From NCBI GenBank assembly GCA_018398585.1, contig JAGTTD010000011.1, forward strand, positions 34,158,164 to 34,222,163: a stretch of DNA of 64,000 nucleotides. The letters are read 5' to 3'. Every line of letters starts with the position of its first letter. Position 1 is the stretch's first letter. The DNA comes from Simmondsia chinensis (lineage: Eukaryota; Streptophyta; Magnoliopsida; Caryophyllales; Simmondsiaceae). Below the pieces are notes generated by a model. That model was not told the DNA's origin, searched no databases, and saw nothing but the letters and a program-made list of their open reading frames with translations. Below, piece by piece: positions 14,483-25,310 of the stretch. The position numbers and the translations under genes were made by a program.

Positions 14483-16942
14483 TTTTATTTTTTGGATTTG
14501 AGTCATCACTAGTTTCAAATCAATTGGATTGGCTACTTTGAATTTTGAGTTAAGTTGATTTCCTTCATTTCAAGTTCAAGTTATTCAAATTAGGTAATTT
14601 TCAAGTTTAAGTCGAATTTTAGATTGTACCTAAATTTTTAGATTTAAGTTATCTTAAGTTTGAGTTAATCAAATGGGATCTTATTAAGTTTTAGGTCAAT
14701 AGAGTTAATATAAAATTATAGTTTTCTATTCTTACCATAAAAATTTGAAAAAGCATAATTTTCAATCAAAATCCAATGTTATAAAATTAGATAATACAAT
14801 TATAAGTTTAATTCTAACAAATATACTAAACAACAAACTTAAAATTTTAAATCTTAACTCCAATTCTACGCTCAATCGAATGGCTCAAACATCACCTAAA
14901 GTTCTTTTTTTTTTTGTTAGTTTGGGTTTTGATACCCAAATCCCCACTGATGTGGATGAATGCAGTGTACCACGTACCGACATCCAATAGCAATACTACA
15001 CGTGGCAAAGTTGATGACATGTACCACGTGATTAGGAAGCCTCATGTGAGGTCGCTCCCATACGTGGCATTCTACGATTGGTGCACCTGTTGGCAGTTAA
15101 ATTGCAATGGTTAAGGTATCTTTTTTATTTTCTTTTTTAACAAAACAACATCCGAAGATAAGGTTAATGTATCTATTTTTTTAAGTTAATTTTCTTTTCA
15201 AATGTCGTTCATTTTATTTAAAATAATATTGTAATGTTTTACTATAAAATACATTTAATTTTTAATAAATGCTCCGTATGTTATATGTATGTGGTAAAAA
15301 ATTATTGTGTGTCAATGAGTAATTCTTATATGATAATATATTCTCAGCTATATATTATAATATAATCGGAACAATTAGTTACCAACCACTTGTATTGTCT
15401 GACAAAAAAAAAAAAAAAAAACTTGTATTGACTTGCAATTGGAGTCTTATATTGAGATTAAAATACAAATTAATTGTCAATATATTATTTTGTTATTTTA
15501 TCGGGAGAAGGTGGGACTTAAATAGAAGGTTTATAGGGGTGAAACTCAACCTATAGTTGCAGGTGCCATCAATAAACCTATTATAATTATGTTATTTTTC
15601 TAGCATGTAAAACACACATACTACCATATTTCTTAACAAGATATATGATTTAAAAGTTGATTTAGTTGTAATGATTCAATTTTATTTCAAAATGATCGAA
15701 ATTTAGACCTTATCACCTCCTTTTCAATGAAAAACGCCTAGAGTTTCTTATTTATTAGAAAAGTTGCTACACCTTTCTCTGTCCTTGTAAAAAAAATATT
15801 TTAAATGAATATTAAGATAGAACGAGTGGCCGAAGAGTTTCTGAAGTAGTTGGACCACTTGTAACATAAATGAGTGCGTTAGAAGCACTAATATACGCAG
15901 ACAATTTCAAATGACTATAACTTTTGATCCATAATAAGCTATGTGTAACCCGTCAAATCGAAGCTATCGGACTAAATTATACAACTCCAACCACTTTGCC
16001 ACCGGCCCCGCCTATTTTTCCTAAATTCGACCTCTAAAAGTGTTTCTAGACCACTTTTATGTATTCCAAATAATCTAACGGCATTTTCCTAATTTCATAT
16101 TATAGGATATTTTCGTAATTTTGTATTTTAGAATTTTTTTATAAATACTCGCTATAATTTTTGTATAGCACATTTATCAATTTCTAAATACAAAACATTA
16201 GTTATTTTCTTTCTTTAGGTAAATTTTAAACTTATTCTTCGATTAGATGTTCTCGATTCGAATTTTACATTTCCATCCGAATCAAATATAGATATATATT
16301 TATGTATCAAAAAAATACATACATATATATATGGTGGCGTTTTTATGAGAGGATGAGAGCGGGACGAATCCCGGTCCTCCATTGTAATGGACGACCAAAA
16401 TTTATTGGACATTAAAAAAAATAATTTACGGCCAAGATTTGTGAAGTATTGAAAATAAAACAATTTTCCCCTTACCCCTTTTTTTTCCTACCCCATAAAG
16501 GGGTATGAGCAGTAAACTATTATTTTTTTTAAATGTTCAACAAATCTTAGCCGTTCATTACAATAGAGGACCATAATTCGCCCATCTCATGCTAGCATCC
16601 TCTCCTAAAACCGTTATCCTATATATACAAATATAATATTTATTATTAATTTAGGTATCATCAAATCTAAAATATAAATGAAAGCGGCAAATAATTGCTA
16701 ATAAATAGAGAAGTCAAAAGGGTGAGAAAGTGTCAAAAGGAAAATAAAGGTAAAGCTGTTGAATTAAATTCCAACGAAGTTTCCACGTAGTTTCTCCACG
16801 CTTTTCGTAGTGCAGCCATTATACGTTTTGAACTTCTATAAAGTTAGAATTTTCATTTCTTTTTTATAGTTCCAAAAGAATTGATCCATCCTTGTCGTTA
16901 ATATTTATAAGGGAAAAAATGATAATAATTGACTGAAATATA
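14483..16942. other. Long intergenic stretch, no gene seen
   Basis: AT-rich throughout, with a poly-A run at about 15404-15420. Apart from the ACGTG-rich patch listed separately at 14969-15070, I see no supported feature. The open frame at 16215-16463 is low-complexity and unconvincing. Confidence 0.45.
14969..15070. promoter_or_regulatory. Cluster of ACGTG (G-box/ABRE-like) motifs
   Basis: Four ACGT-core sites occur within about 100 bp: CCACGTA, ACACGTGGCA, CCACGTG and TACGTGGCA. ACGTG cores bind bZIP/bHLH factors in plants. No gene starts nearby, so a role is not supported by context; it may belong to an unrecognised MITE. Confidence 0.25.
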
Positions 16943-17175
16943 AGGAACATACCCAGTGCCTCAAGGGCTTCCGCCTACGTAGGATTTGGGGGGCGGATGT
17001 ACGCAGCCTTCTCCCTTCAGGGTGTTAACCTGAAGATAGGTTGTTTCCGAGTGCCCCCAACCTGAGGGTGAGGACTTCCCAGAAGGTCACCCATCCTGGT
17101 ACTACTCTCGCCCAAGCACGCTTAACTTCGGAGTTCTAATGGAATCCGATGACGAGGTGTTGGTGCCCTCTTTGG
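16943..17175 (-). mobile_element. 5S rRNA-headed SINE, copy C (GTATGTTCC tail)
   Basis: On the minus strand the 5S-derived head includes CTCCGAAGTTAAGCGTGCTT, GGGCGAGAGTAGTACCAGG and ATGGGTGACCTTCTGGGAAG. It passes into CCTCACCCTCAGGTTGGGGG and the Au-like body, and ends GGCACTGGGTATGTTCCTTA rather than in TTG repeats. A perfect 17-bp target-site duplication lies at 16926-16942 and 17176-17192. Confidence 0.83.
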
Positions 17176-17511
17176 TAATTGACTGAAATATATAAAATAT
17201 AAATAAAGATGTTTCATGAACTAGAAGTACGCATTATGATCCAAGTTAGACAATGAGAGGAACATCTTGTAAAGCTAAAGTTTCCGTACTGATAGATCTA
17301 GTATCCTTGAAAAATTTTGAGTGTGTCTTAATCCTAGATGTTTGGGCCTCAATAACCATGTCACGTAATAATTTCTTGTTGATTAGATACATTGGTGTGT
17401 GTTAGTTTATACGATCAAGATATATTTCAATGATAACTGGTTTTTTCAAGAAAAATTAGGTCCAAATGTCCTTGAATTGCTATTATTTATTATATAGCTA
17501 CTATACAGATG

Positions 17512-17683
17512 GGTGAGAGTAGTACCAGGATGGGTGACCTCCTGGAAAGTCCTCACCCTCAGGTTGGGGGCACTAGGAAACAACCCCTCTTTAGGTTAAT
17601 ACCCTGAAGGGGGAAGACTACGTATATCCGCCCCCCAGATCCTGCGTAGGCGGGAGCCTTTGAGGCACTGGGTATGTTCCTTT
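17512..17683 (+). mobile_element. 5S rRNA-headed SINE, copy D (5' truncated)
   Basis: It starts inside the 5S part at GGTGAGAGTAGTACCAGGAT and so lacks the first 70 or so nucleotides. The Au-like body ends GGCACTGGGTATGTTCC. A 10-bp duplication TATACAGATG lies at 17502-17511 and 17684-17693. That shows the truncated molecule inserted as such, as expected from incomplete target-primed reverse transcription. It is inverted relative to copy C about 340 bp away. Confidence 0.78.
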
Positions 17684-17693
17684 TATACAGATG

Positions 17694-18830
17694 TGCCTCA
17701 AATGAATAAACTTTCTGAATCCGCTATTGTACAGTCCTAAATGTCCCATGTTAGAGTTACTAGAACTATTTGTAAAATTTTTTTATCTATAATTTATTCA
17801 GTGATAAATTTTAGTAGGTGCAAATATTTAAAAAAAATAAAAAGAAAAGGAAAAAAATTACAAATTTGCAGACGTAGTAGTGACAACAAAGATGACTCTT
17901 CAGACTAGGGATAATTCCACGAATGATCCCTTAATTAAATTAATAATCTCTGAAATTTCTTCCCTTCTTCATTTGCTAGGCCATCAATAGCTGTCGTTGC
18001 ATTGTGTCTCGCGCTCTTTCTATTGTCTCCAAAATTAAATAATTCAATCTTGCATTATTATTCTTTTTTGAAATTTTTTATTATCACAGTGGAAATTGTT
18101 AATTTTACCTTGATAATAATATTACCCTTTTTTATACTTAATTGGTTATAATTTTTCTGAACATGACTATGGATTGGGCTAACTTATGTTGTACTGGTTG
18201 TTATGCCAATAGCAGCATCGGACAGCTAAATTCATACTAAAGAAGTGTTGTTTCACAGGGAATCCTTTTATGTACAAGTTCTCAAATAAAGTATTCCAAT
18301 AGGATTTCAATACGCGGAACACGGTGGTGTAAAACCATGAAGTCTCGTACTAAATGAACCGCTTTCACTTTTCATAAAATGGAAAAAATCGAACTCGAGA
18401 ATGGCAGAATGATGAGCCTCAAACTTACGACTGAACTCAAGAGGAACATAATTCTTATCACTAAGCCAACTCCAAAAGCTCTTACGATTGTTATATTACA
18501 AGTTTGAGATGGATCTGAGGAGTGGCAGAAAATAAAAGGGATTAGCTGTTGATTAATTAAAGAAAATAATAGGATAATAAAGATTAAAGAACCTCCAAAC
18601 ATTTCCGTGTTCCTTCCTCCTGTACGGCCATATCCACTTTCTTACTTAAATTATTATTATTATTTTTTTTAATAAATTTATCGTATGGTGTGATGAGATC
18701 CCATTTGGATCGCTTGTGTCTTTATTATCCCTGTCACGTGCACCCCCACTTTGCTATTTTTTTGAAATTTATGATTACTTATAGTATACTGGGTGAGCAA
18801 ATCGGACAATAACCCTAAACAATTCAAAAA
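17694..18830. other. Intergenic, no gene seen
   Basis: AT-rich DNA without convincing coding sequence. The open frame at 18372-18602 (minus) is hydrophobic but unsupported. Confidence 0.4.
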
Positions 18831-18985
18831 ATTGTTTGGAGCTTTCAAATTTTATGGGCCCGGTAATTTTAGATATTTTAATTTTTAAAGTAATAATTAT
18901 TAATATTAATAGGTTTTGATAGAAATAAATTATATATGAAGGACCCTATTTAAAAATTTTGTTTGGGGCTCCAACAATATCAGGG
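18831..18985 (+). mobile_element. Fragment of CAGGGCCGG hAT-like MITE
   Basis: It shares 'attattaatattaatagg' and the flanking GGGCCC/GGGGCTCC words with the related copies at 37568-37768, 43013-43205 and 43261-43465. The right border carries ATCAGGGCCGGC. The left end is not identifiable. Confidence 0.4.
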
Positions 18986-19169
18986 CCGGCTTTGGTTTTG
19001 AGAATTTGTTACATAACGTGAATTTGACATTTTGGCATGGAGAGTTGTTGCGTTCTACTATGTATGCTCTCTATTTGGCTTGCTTTGTGTCATGTCCTAT
19101 ACTCTTACTCTTAGATGCTCGTATGCTTTTATGCTTATGCGTCTCTATGCTTTTATGCCTTTATATTTC

Positions 19170-19305
19170 CCCGGTCGGGGGTCATCGGATACAGCCTCTC
19201 TTTAGAATAACACTCTGAAGGGGTAAGGCTGCGTATATTCCACCCCTCCCACACCTTGTATATGCGGAAGCCTTTAAGGCACTAGAGTTGTTGTTGTTGC
19301 TGCAG
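19170..19305 (+). mobile_element. Au-like SINE copy without 5S head
   Basis: The body reads GGGGTCATCGGATACAGCCT, AACACTCTGAAGGGGTAAGG, GCGGAAGCCTTTAAGGCACT, then TTGTTGTTGTTG. No 5S sequence precedes it. No clear target-site duplication was seen. Confidence 0.55.
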
Positions 19306-19684
19306 TATAGAGAGTTGTTATTGTAAGAGCAAAAATTAGTATTGCCAGAGTAATGAAGTTTCTCATAGACAATGAGAGTCGCAAAGTTGTTATGAAAACT
19401 ATGATTTTACTATAACAATAACAATTTTGCCCCGGCAATGATATTACCCTCAATATATTATAATGTGTTAGTCGGATGTTCAAAATTTTATTATTTCAGT
19501 AGCCTTTTTCAAATCCGGTGAATGTTTTGTAGTATTAGATTAATTTTTGCCAAAAATACTAATGTAAATATAACTCTAACAATATATAAATAGTAATGTT
19601 ATTAGGAGAGCAATTTTTTTTTGTTGAATTAAGGCAAGTTTAACATAACAAGACTCCAAAAATGTTTCTTATTACCATAAAATT

Positions 19685-19741
<57 letters not shown>

Positions 19742-21318
19742 TCCTCATAATAATATACCACATTAATATTTTGCTAGAAAAAAGAATACCGAGTTACGTT
19801 GGTGGGTGACCTATTAATCGTTGGTAATCACATATTACGACTGAGATTACCTAAAAGATTAAATTTTTAAACATTAATATAACTCATTGTATACATAATA
19901 AAACATTAAGCGATTTAAGGTATAAATGACAAAATATCATAATATTTAAGTGATAAATTCAATGAAAACCTAAAAAAAACTATCCCCATGACAAGAGTAA
20001 GAGGCACTTGCATTCTCCAATTGGGCCAGGTAAAGGCCCAGATCTAAATGAGCATGATATAGTTTGGGCCCAAGTCACTGAGACAATGGGCTCCCTATTT
20101 AGGTATAGTCTACATATCACATTGACTTACGGAGTTATAATTCAATGTATTATTACAAGTATTTAAATAATTCATTAGCTTACTATATACAATAATGTCT
20201 GGCCCACATTACCATAAATACAAACATATACATAGCATTGGTGATCACGAGAAGATCATCGCATTGAGTAATTACTGAGTGACTGAGCGAGATTGATTGA
20301 AGTTAACGGTTATAGTTTTTCACCTCTTAGTATGAGGTTTTGGGTTCGAGCTCATCTTCCCCATCCTCACGTGTTAGTGGCCCTGCTTAAAGAAAGGGTA
20401 CAAAGTTGCTCGAGCTGGGTCGAGCAAGTGCTCCTACGCCAATGCTTCAATGGCTCGCAGAGCATTGCTTGCTATCACGCCGACCCATATGTTTGTGATC
20501 ATCATCCTCGAAGATCGACAACTCTAGTTCTAAATAAATTAATATATGAAAGTTGTATAAATTGAATAAAATGGGTTGTATTTGAGTCCAAATTATTGAT
20601 AGGTGTAAATTTATGTGAATGGCCTGTTTTCATATGGTATTATACTTTGGTACTTCGTAACGATTGGTTTTGATTTTCTCCATTCAATTCTTGATTATTG
20701 GTCTTCTTTTTACTCTTTATAAGACAATATAATGTCCAGACTATTAGGTAAATATTCAAGAACTGAGTTTGACTCATATGCAAAAGAACATATTTGATTT
20801 ATGTGAAAAAACCTTAAATTGAGGGAAGATACCGCAGTCAAAGGAGAAACCATTCCACTAAAAAATCTGAAGGAAAAGTTACACACATATATAGGCAGAC
20901 GATGGAAAAACTGTAAATGGGTCTATTAGGTTGAGGCAGCTTAATAGGTATGGTCTCAGGCCCTCCACGACCACCATGGATCTCTGTTTCTAAGTCGAGA
21001 CATAAATTTGAGCCACAACATAACACGGACCATCGATCACACTTTGAGCTTGACCATAAAGAAGCATCACTAGGTGAACCTCCCAAAAAGAATCAAAGAT
21101 TCATACACACCCATAATCCAAACATTCAGCCTCGTGCCGTTTCGATTTATCAAAAAAAAGATCCTCACGCACTCACTAATGATGTCTATGACTGAATTTC
21201 GTCCTTCAAACTTGGTGTTGTGTAGATTTGAGATTTTTCCTTAATGTCTTCGAGTAATGATGCTGTCAAATCCATATGATGCCAAATTCGTTTAGACGGG
21301 TCAAATCAACATTTTTTT
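19306..21318. other. Intergenic, no gene seen
   Basis: It contains the (TA)n tract at 19690-19738. Around 20290-20360, 'ttgggttcgagctcatc' gives a B-box-like word, possibly a decayed SINE head. No coding region was supported. Confidence 0.4.
19690..19738. repeat. (TA)n microsatellite
   Basis: About 24 uninterrupted TA dinucleotides. Confidence 0.95.
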
Positions 21319-21495
21319 TAGTAACCGAGGTGTCCAGTCCATCTTATACAGCTAATCCTCAGAGGCCGCTAGCACCACCAACTCAAAAACTTTACCATAT
21401 ACAATAGGATAAGTTGCAGTCCACAGACCTAAATGATGGCTCAATGAACTGTTTGCATCCAATAGCGTGATTCGAACCCTAAACCTAAAGTGTCT
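21319..21495 (-). mobile_element. tRNA-derived SINE remnant
   Basis: On the minus strand a B-box TAGGGTTCGAATCACG lies near the 5' side and the element ends CTCGGTTACTAAAAAAAATG. The CTCGTTAC-A(n) 3' end is shared with 2078-2270, which suggests a related family. The A box is degraded and no target-site duplication was found. Confidence 0.45.
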
Positions 21496-21840
21496 TACAT
21501 TAATGAAGAAAACATCAAAGGAAATACAAACAGAGAAAGAATCCATCCCAACCAATAAATTATCATACAAACCGAGACACATTAAGATTGACACCCACAA
21601 AAAAGAAGCAGAAAAAGTTGAAGAAGATTGTGAAAGGGAACTTACTACAACATTCCTCTGGTTCTAAAGTACTTCATTGCTGGACCCAACCATCCCTTCT
21701 ATACAAGGAAAACTCTTACATTATAGCTTCACTTTAGGTATCTCTCAGCTGACTCTGAAGCCTAAAATGAATATATGACATGTACATCCGCTGATCGTAT
21801 GACATGAGCTAGCAAAATGTCGACGTCGCCCTTGAATGAA

Positions 21841-24324
21841 TCACCGACCCTCGGATTTCACCAGCTGGGAGAACACCTTACTCATGGACACGCCAGAAAG
21901 ATCATCGACATTTGTTCCTTCTAATGGCACGGAAGAAATACTAGCGTCATGTTGATTGAAACTGTTGACTTGTGGAGAGATGTCACCTATCATGTTGGTG
22001 CTGTTATCCTCGGGATCATCTTGAATTACCACCTCTTGAAGTTGAAGCGCGTACTCCAAATTCCACAGCACATCACCCATAGATGGCCTATCGACTCCAA
22101 AGTCCGCCAGGCACTTCTCAGCCGTTTCTCCAAACTTTCTGAGAGATTCTGGTTTAATAGTTCCTTGAAGATTGGGATCTATGATTTGCTCTAATTGGCC
22201 TTTCTTCTGATACTTCATTGCCCATTCAGCCAAATTAACCATTTCTCTTGGGAGGGTCGGATCTATAACGGGTCTTGCGCATAGAACCTCGAACATGACC
22301 ACCCCGAATGAATATACGTCTGACTTCTCGGTTAGCTGTTGTCTTCTGAAGTATTCAGGGTCAAGGTACCCGAAACTACCTTTGACCGCTGTGCTAACGT
22401 GAGTCTGATCAAGCTCTGGTCCGGTCTTTGATAGCCCAAAATCTGCAACTTTAGCCATAAAGTTCTCATCAAGTAAGATATTTGCAGATTTTACATCGCG
22501 GTGAATGATTGCTTTTGCGTAGCCTGTGTGAAGGTAGTGAAGTCCTCTAGCTGCCCCAATGCAGATCTCAAGCCTTTGCTTCCAAAGCAGACTTGGAAGA
22601 CCCGAACCGTACAGATGGCTCTTAAGGGTTCCATTCTCCATATGTTCATAGATCAGTATCATCTCATTCCTTTCATCACAGTACCCGATCAACGAAACCA
22701 AGTGTCGGTGGCGAAATTGCGAAAGCATTTCGATTTCAGTTCGGAACTCTGCAAGACCCTGCTGTGATCTCGGATTTCCCCTCTTAGCAGCGACGACTGT
22801 ACCATCATTTAAGACACCCTTGTAAACTTTTCCAAACCCACCAATCCCGATAACCAAATTCTCATCAAAATTGTTTGTGGCTTCCTGAATCGCTGCAAAA
22901 GGGATGCGGTAGCTCAAGTTTGAGACCATACTCGCTGTTGTACCGTTTGAGTATTTGCTTCCCATCGTATGAGAAACTCCTCCGGTAAGGGAAAGAGGAA
23001 TCCAAGTCTTGGAATGGCCTTGCCGCGCAAGTTTCTTACTTCTTCTTCTACAAAGAACAAAGAGAATGCCTGCCAAAACAACAGCACAGACTCCACCAAC
23101 AGTTGCACCTGCGACTATACCTATCTTCTTCGATCTTGCATTCGAGGAGGACAAAACCAAAGCGTTTCCTCCTAGGCTTTCCTTATAATTGTTCATCTTC
23201 ATGATCTCTAGCCCATTCAGAATAGCATCAGGGTAATTGCCGTTGAGGTTTACTGGGCCAATGCTCACGCTAAGCTGATTGCGGGTGATCGGTGTGGTAA
23301 CAACGTCAACATAAACAGGAGTTGCCAAGAGACCATTGGTCATAGTAGAGAGATCGAGAGCTCGAGAAGCAATCCATGTATCAAGGTAAACATTGAAGTA
23401 CAACTGATTAGGAGAATTACTAGCTATGTCACAATAGTGGAACCGAACAAGATATTGAAACCCTGGATCCACATGAAAATCCCATGTAACGTTAAAATTA
23501 GCACTGGGATCTTTTTCTGAGTTCATCTTTCTAGCTGTACCATAGACAATAAGCGGAGCATCATCCTTTGTTGCTAGGTTGCTATCGCGACCATAGCTGA
23601 CGGCTCCAACATTTGTAATGTTCTCAGCCGAAGCTGGGTTAAGCAAGAAACTGTCATCGGAAACCCAAGTTCGCCAAAGAGTATCATTGTCATAGTTGAC
23701 CACCGGCCCACCCATATTGACCCTTGCAACTGTCTCGAACGCTTGTCCCAAAAGCCCAGTATAATCTCCGGCTAAATTAACCCTGCTGGCATAATCCATG
23801 ATAAGGGAAGCGGGCACTAACACTACTTCTAATGCATTCAAGAAAGCCACAGAGTTTTTAGCAGGAGTGAGAGTGACAATGAGCTTATCTGACGTCACAT
23901 TGACCGAGTACTCTTTCATGGAAGGGGAGTTCTGTGGAGTAAACTCGCTTAGAAGCACAAACTGTTGAGCTGAAACGGAGAAACTGGCAGTGCTAAGGTT
24001 GTAAGTTTTATAAACAAACGGAAAGAAGTAAAGGCGGATGAAGTATCTGCCTTTTGTGTCAATAGAGAAGCTATATTTTGATGTTCCATTGAAAATTCTA
24101 GCAGTTCTATAAAGCGGCAGATTCGTATTGGTAGAAGTATTTCCAGAGATGTCTTGTGAGGCAGAGAGATACTTGGAGGAATAGCTATCTGCTAGGAATA
24201 CACGAGTACCAACCGTTGTATTGGAAGGCGATCCACAATCTATTAGGTAATTGTCAGCTACCGAAACGCTTGCTAGAGACATTAAAAACAGGACCCAGAT
24301 GAATAATTCATCTAAATGATCCAT
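21841..24324 (-). CDS. HERK1: Malectin-like receptor kinase, HERK1 type (CrRLK1L family)
   Basis: An 827-residue plasma-membrane receptor kinase in one exon, as usual for CrRLK1L genes. Order: signal peptide (1-23), extracellular malectin-like region (about 24-378) with many N-glycosylation sites, membrane helix (about 401-425), basic stop-transfer RRRSKK, kinase domain (about 490-765). Kinase motifs are intact: glycine loop GIGGFGKV (493-500), Lys514, HRD 608-610, DFG 628-630. Kinase and tail match HERK1 better than THESEUS1 or FERONIA from memory; the C-terminus DDLSGVSMSKVFSQLVKSEGR (one residue per letter, 807-827) is nearly that of Arabidopsis HERK1. In that plant HERK1 acts with related receptors and LLG co-receptors in cell expansion and RALF signalling. 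I chose the ATG at 24324; the open frame extends seven codons upstream, but without an ATG. Confidence 0.93.
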   Translation of the reverse strand: MDHLDELFIWVLFLMSLASVSVADNYLIDCGSPSNTTVGTRVFLADSYSSKYLSASQDISGNTSTNTNLPLYRTARIFNGTSKYSFSIDTKGRYFIRLYFFPFVYKTYNLSTASFSVSAQQFVLLSEFTPQNSPSMKEYSVNVTSDKLIVTLTPAKNSVAFLNALEVVLVPASLIMDYASRVNLAGDYTGLLGQAFETVARVNMGGPVVNYDNDTLWRTWVSDDSFLLNPASAENITNVGAVSYGRDSNLATKDDAPLIVYGTARKMNSEKDPSANFNVTWDFHVDPGFQYLVRFHYCDIASNSPNQLYFNVYLDTWIASRALDLSTMTNGLLATPVYVDVVTTPITRNQLSVSIGPVNLNGNYPDAILNGLEIMKMNNYKESLGGNALVLSSSNARSKKIGIVAGATVGGVCAVVLAGILFVLCRRRSKKLARQGHSKTWIPLSLTGGVSHTMGSKYSNGTTASMVSNLSYRIPFAAIQEATNNFDENLVIGIGGFGKVYKGVLNDGTVVAAKRGNPRSQQGLAEFRTEIEMLSQFRHRHLVSLIGYCDERNEMILIYEHMENGTLKSHLYGSGLPSLLWKQRLEICIGAARGLHYLHTGYAKAIIHRDVKSANILLDENFMAKVADFGLSKTGPELDQTHVSTAVKGSFGYLDPEYFRRQQLTEKSDVYSFGVVMFEVLCARPVIDPTLPREMVNLAEWAMKYQKKGQLEQIIDPNLQGTIKPESLRKFGETAEKCLADFGVDRPSMGDVLWNLEYALQLQEVVIQDDPEDNSTNMIGDISPQVNSFNQHDASISSVPLEGTNVDDLSGVSMSKVFSQLVKSEGR

Positions 24325-24407
24325 TTTTGACCCCAAAAGCTCCAAAAGTCACCTGTAAACAAATAAATAGATTTCAACATGTATAAAAACACCAATACTA
24401 GGGCGTA

Positions 24408-24490
24408 GAGGCCAAGGTCTAACGGTAAAATACTATCAAAGTTAAAGTTGTAGAACAAAAGGTCTCGGTTCGAATCCCCTCTTTCTGAAA
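24408..24490 (+). mobile_element. tRNA-like SINE head inside HERK1 5'UTR intron
   Basis: An A-box-like AGGTCTAACGGTAAAAT is followed by a perfect B-box GGTTCGAATCC about 45 nt on. It is antisense to HERK1. No body or tail could be delimited. It does not fold as a convincing tRNA by eye, so I do not call a tRNA gene. Confidence 0.45.
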
Positions 24491-24634
24491 CAAGAAACAA
24501 CACACTAGTCTCCAATCCAATCTCGTTTAAGGAGTTGAAATAAAAGGAACAATAAAGCAGAATTCATCAGTCCTGAAACAGGACTTGTTAAGAACTTCCT
24601 ATATAAGTCTTGTAAGAAATCTCACAGCAGAGAG

Positions 24635-24775
24635 ATCTGAAATACAAGAGATCAACATATAAGTCTAGTAAGCTACTCTAGTTAATGCCAATTAGCTCTA
24701 AGACAGAACCTCATTTGAACTAATATGTAGATCCCATATATGTCAACTCTATGGATCGGGCCTAATCCAGCTCCA
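24635..24775 (-). repeat. CAATTGG dispersed repeat, copy 3
   Basis: The plus strand reads 'gatcaacatataagtctagt', 'ttaatgccaattagctct' and 'gtagatcccatatatg', the reverse complement of the family at 3640-3830. It lies in the HERK1 5'UTR intron. Confidence 0.4.
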
Positions 24776-25310
24776 GATAAGCAGAAAGAGGGATTCAGAG
24801 AAATCTATAATCTAAAATCAGAAACCAATCAATCACCAACCAATTGATTAGAGCAAAAAAATCTAAAAAGGGATTAAATCAGGTCAGCACATAAGCTCCA
24901 GAATCCACTAAAGAAAACATTTTTATCACACATAAAACTAAAAAAAAAAAAAAAAACCTAATTTAAAGCAAACCCAATCAAAAGTAAACGATTTGTACCT
25001 TTCAGATTATACAAACTCCAGATGAGAGAGTCCCAGATGCCAGTAACACAAAACACAAAAACCCTTTTGCAAGCTGATCAGTAAAAATCCAAAAGATTGA
25101 AACTTTTAGCAATTATCAGCACAAATTTATAGCAGACAACAGATTCTCACAACCCTAAACCTTGAAAATTACACAATTAATTCAACAACTCCTTCAGTGT
25201 GAAACCCAAAAGAGAGAGAGAAGACAAAATCAAAGAAGCTGCTAGGAAAGGAAAGAATTGAAGAGAGAGAGAGAGAGAGTGAATCCAACTAAGAGGGGAC
25301 AGCAATAGGG

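Larger units (their letters stand above)
24325..25310 (-). other. HERK1: HERK1 5'UTR with intron and upstream region
   Basis: A donor AAG|GTACAA (intron starting at 24998) and an acceptor TTTACAG (ending at 24353) define a 5'UTR intron of about 646 nt. It contains a tRNA-like sequence at 24408-24490 and a CAATTGG repeat at 24635-24775. A (GA)n run at 25262-25279, which is CT on the sense strand, lies in the 5'UTR or core promoter. Confidence 0.6.

Noticed and set aside
14135..14512. Plus-strand open frame of 125 codons
   Set aside because: The second half is the Au-like SINE at 14310-14482; the first half is low-complexity AT-rich sequence.
20293..20565. Plus-strand open frame of 90 codons
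   Set aside because: No domain, a decayed SINE-like head inside it, and no splice or promoter context.
24408..24490. tRNA gene
   Set aside because: A-box and B-box words are present, but I could not form an acceptor stem or anticodon arm by eye; a SINE head fits better.
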